Below, piece after piece: positions 60,901-64,000 of a DNA stretch of 64,000 bases. The DNA is taken from NCBI GenBank assembly GCA_963971285.1, contig OZ020263.1:186001-250000 (forward strand), in the 5' to 3' direction. The position numbers and the translations under genes were made by a program. Below the pieces are notes generated by a model. That model was not told the origin of the DNA. It worked only from the letters and a program-made list of their open reading frames with translations, and made no database searches. How positions within the stretch are numbered: the first letter of the stretch is position 1; every line of letters begins with the position of its first letter. This DNA comes from Astropecten irregularis. Taxonomy: Eukaryota; Echinodermata; Asteroidea; Paxillosida; Astropectinidae.

Positions 60901-63026
60901 TCAATTCACTGACTATCCGTTCAAAATTTGCAAATAATCCAGTGCTGCCTGAGCCCATTTTATCCTGCTTTGCAGAAAAATATCTTTAAAAATAATTGGT
61001 AGAGTAATTGTTAATGAATGCACACGTATGTAGGTTGAGGTTTGGGTCGTACTCAGATTCAATACTTTGGTGCGTTAATAGGATCTATGTAAATTGCACC
61101 CTGGTTTTCAATTGAACAGGTTGATCTTTTAAATCTTGGCTGTCCTACCAATTAAATTATTAACTACATTAGTTGCTGAGCTCAGCTTCACAGCTGTTGC
61201 AACTTATAGTACTACACTACGCATAGAATTTGCCCGTTAACTACACGTAACCATCGATATATTTCTACTTTTATACTTCTTTTCAATGATGGATATGAGT
61301 TTGTTTCACAGCACCTGTAGGCTGTACCGTCTATGATACAATGCAGATAAAGGCAACAACAAATGTCCATTTGTCAACGGTAGAACGATTGTCACATTCA
61401 ATTGTTTGGTGTTACACAGCGCTCTACTTTATTTGGGGGAAAAACCTCATCAATCACAATTAGTCTACAAACCAATTATGTGTTTAATTCAGAGCCCAGT
61501 GACTGCAAGGTGCATGTATAATGTGAGCGATTGTCATTCACGACATTCATTAAATATGATTAGAGTCTGGAATACATTCCTATCACAGTCATTGTGTACA
61601 GGCATGCCCGTGCTAATTTACTTGGTAAGCGGAGTTTGTTAAGCGCCATAATGAAGATGGATTGTGTACCATAACCCAGAAGCCAAAGGGAAAGGGGACG
61701 AATAACATTAGCATTCCTAGTAGAGAATCACACCCACCAATTTCCTGATGGGTGTAAGCCAGTTTGCAGGTGGTTAGGTAAGCACAGAAACTAAACGAGC
61801 CACAAATCAATCAGGTTTTAATGTCCTTGTTCTTTCTTGTCCAAATATATCAAAAATTACAAGTTATCTTTTGGTAGAATTCTGAAGATTATCAATTAGC
61901 ATTGGGTAGGCCCCTATAGGTCCTAATGAAACACATTTATTTGTGTCATTCAAATATCTTATGAACCACTAAACGGGCAAGGGCAACACATTTGCATGGC
62001 AGGTCTTCATAACATAAGTACAAATCGTAAATGCACAGATTTGTAAAAAATATGCACATTTGAAGCAATTGTGAACAATGGTAATCCTATCTCCCCAAAC
62101 ACAAAAACATATTGCAATAAAAATGCAAACTCTGGCAAAAATACCAGCAATATGGTGGATCTATGTATACAGTAAGTCAGCATATATTATTTCCATTTTC
62201 AAAAGGCATTAAAGCCAGGTGCAGTAGGAAATTTAGTCCTCACACTATCCATGATGAACAGTGGTTACCCTTATAGCACAACTACTGCTTTACAATGGAC
62301 AAAATTCTGCAACAGGTGGGGAAGTCTTTAACTTTTACAAATCCTGAGATATATAATGGGATTATTTACTGCATAGTTAACCCTTTCCCTCAGTTTTGTG
62401 CACATGTTCTTCCCGGCCCCATAACTTCATACTTAGGTAAGCCCAATCCATGTGGATGTTTCATGACAAGTACATGTTCAGTACCTGACTTATCAGGGAC
62501 AACAAGCAAATAAGAACTGCTGAAAATAAATCAATATCAGGGAAAGTTTGAGGGAGGCAAAGAGGACAAACTGGTATAAATATAGACAGCAATTCTGTGT
62601 TGAGTCTGTACTCTATGTACGTGCCTACATATATCTCTCCATGGCCAGTCAATGGAACTCGGGGTCAACACATCAATGGCCAGAACAAGGTCAGCGGTCA
62701 ACACTACTTGACTGGTCAACAATCTAGCAAGGCCAGCTATGAGTGGTCAGTAAACTGGTCATCCAATGGCTTCACCTATCACCTTGGGATGACCAGTCCC
62801 CCTCCTATACAGGACAGAATGACTGAGGTTTGTAATGCACCCATGGATATCAATGAGGACAAACTTGTAAAGAACCAATTATAAGAGAAATATTTAGACT
62901 GTGACCCAGACAATAAATGAAAATAAATAACATGTCACTAGAAGTAGGCGGGAATGATTTATAATGCAGACCTTTAGAGGTTACAAAATACACCTTTATT
63001 CCTGTCAGGTCTGACCATAAAACCTG

Positions 63027-63157
63027 GGGCCGATTTCACTTACTGCTTTGCGATCATCGCTAAGTCTAAATCCATCGCTAAACGGAAAATTGTTACACAA
63101 AGTAGCGATCGATTCTCTGTTTAACGATGGATTTGGGCTTAGCGATGATCGCAAAGC
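63027..63157. repeat. Fold-back element with GCTTTGCGATCATCGCTAAG arms
   Basis: Begins with GGGGCCGATTTCACT, the shared terminal motif. Arms 63045–63078 and 63122–63156 pair over 33–35 bp (GCTTTGCGATCATCGCTAAG..TAAATCCATCG). The right end lacks the outer motif, so it is probably truncated there. Non-coding. Confidence 0.75.
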
Positions 63158-64000
63158 TATGCCATCATAGTCAAGGAGTGTATGTTCCAGTCAAGCTTTA
63201 TAGTGACAATTCCAAAGTTAGGGGAAAGAGGCATGTTGTGATATCTGAGAACATCTTCAAGAACTTTACACATTTATTTCAAGTTACATTGGCTGAAAAA
63301 AGGAGATAAAAAGACTTGCCACAACCAAACAGGTATCAAGTCATACTACATACGATACCCCATTGACATTTAATTATCACTGAAATGAGTAATAATATGG
63401 TTTCCCATAGAGAAGTATTACACACTTGAGGCATTATATCTGACCGTCTGTTGAAAGTTGAGACTAGAGACAACTCAAGACAAGACATCTTAAATGATAC
63501 ATGCATGATGCATAATTCAATACAATGTTTCATCTTTCTACTCAATACCTGATTACTGGGTCACATTTCATCAGATTCTGTTAATTCTGTCGACTGTCAT
63601 CCTCACCTATCTCAATTACAAATAAACCCAGCCAAAAGGCCAGCAATGAATAAATGCATGGTGTGAAAAATGCAAATTTTGTAAAAAATTTTCATTTCCT
63701 ATAAAAAGTTCACGTATAGGCACCCTACTACATGTGTAGGCCTACATAATGTGTATGATATGACACAAATATTCAGAAAAAATTGACAAACTATATTTGT
63801 GTGTTTTAGTCAGTCAGTTTAAAGCTATAACGCCTACCATTTGTTTTCCTATAAATTGTTGATTTCATTAACTATCTGATAATAGATTAACTTGTCGGTT
63901 ACACTGTACCATCCATTGATGCTATGGAAAATGCAAATACACTCATACTCAAAATTAGGTGTAACTACGGATACAAGTAATATGGTATTAAATCGTCATA

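Larger units (their letters stand above)
36795..64000. other. 27-kb region without recognised coding exons
   Basis: Probably the long 5' intron(s) or upstream region of ZMIZ: the exon at 36653–36794 starts within a codon, so transcription must come from the right. Scanning both strands for the missing N-terminal ZMIZ block and for other domains gave nothing convincing. Open frames up to 137 codons (46583–46996) have no domain or coding-like composition. Repeats in this stretch are listed separately. Very small exons could have been missed. Confidence 0.55.

Noticed and set aside
62597..62884. 95-codon open frame with SNGF/GQQSS-like residues
   Set aside because: The underlying DNA shows repeated TGGTCA/TGGCCA words; no domain and no exon neighbours.

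Overview
The window is eukaryotic genomic DNA, AT-rich, with spliced genes whose introns are all GT–AG. The proteins read like vertebrate orthologues (DDX46, ZMIZ1/2), but introns are short to medium and many short fold-back repeats are present. This suggests an invertebrate deuterostome, most likely an echinoderm such as a sea star. That placement is inference; no species marker was seen.

Layout: (1) 256–5659, plus strand: a six-exon gene for an 868-aa Q/N/S-rich protein with a divergent forkhead (winged-helix) domain that appears only when exons 3, 4 and 5 are spliced in the right frame. (2) 8366–20023, minus strand: a complete 22-exon DDX46/Prp5 orthologue (1,293 aa), the DEAD-box ATPase of U2 snRNP branch-site recognition, with an enlarged RS/RE-rich N-terminus. 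It converges on gene 1. (3) 27724–36794, minus strand: the 16 downstream coding exons of a ZMIZ1/2-type SP-RING (MIZ) coregulator, at least 1,114 aa. Its N-terminal exons were not found and probably lie beyond 64 kb. (4) 20024–27723 and 36795–64000: no convincing coding exon. The first is DDX46 upstream sequence plus probable long ZMIZ 3'UTR; the second is probably a very long 5' intron or upstream region of ZMIZ.

The genes form no operon-like unit: one is a probable transcription factor, one a splicing ATPase, one a PIAS-like coregulator.

The most unusual content is the repeat landscape. Many short (about 70–320 bp) palindromic elements share a terminal motif close to GGCCgATTTCAyrAA but carry unrelated, themselves palindromic cores. 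A second family is a fold-back with tRNA-like B-box sequence; one of its copies, in a ZMIZ intron, contains a 36-bp segment nearly identical to part of the ZMIZ SP-RING exon about 800 bp away. A dimeric element at 57.7 kb is flanked by a perfect 14-bp direct repeat, and another short element at 45.7 kb by a 13-bp direct repeat.
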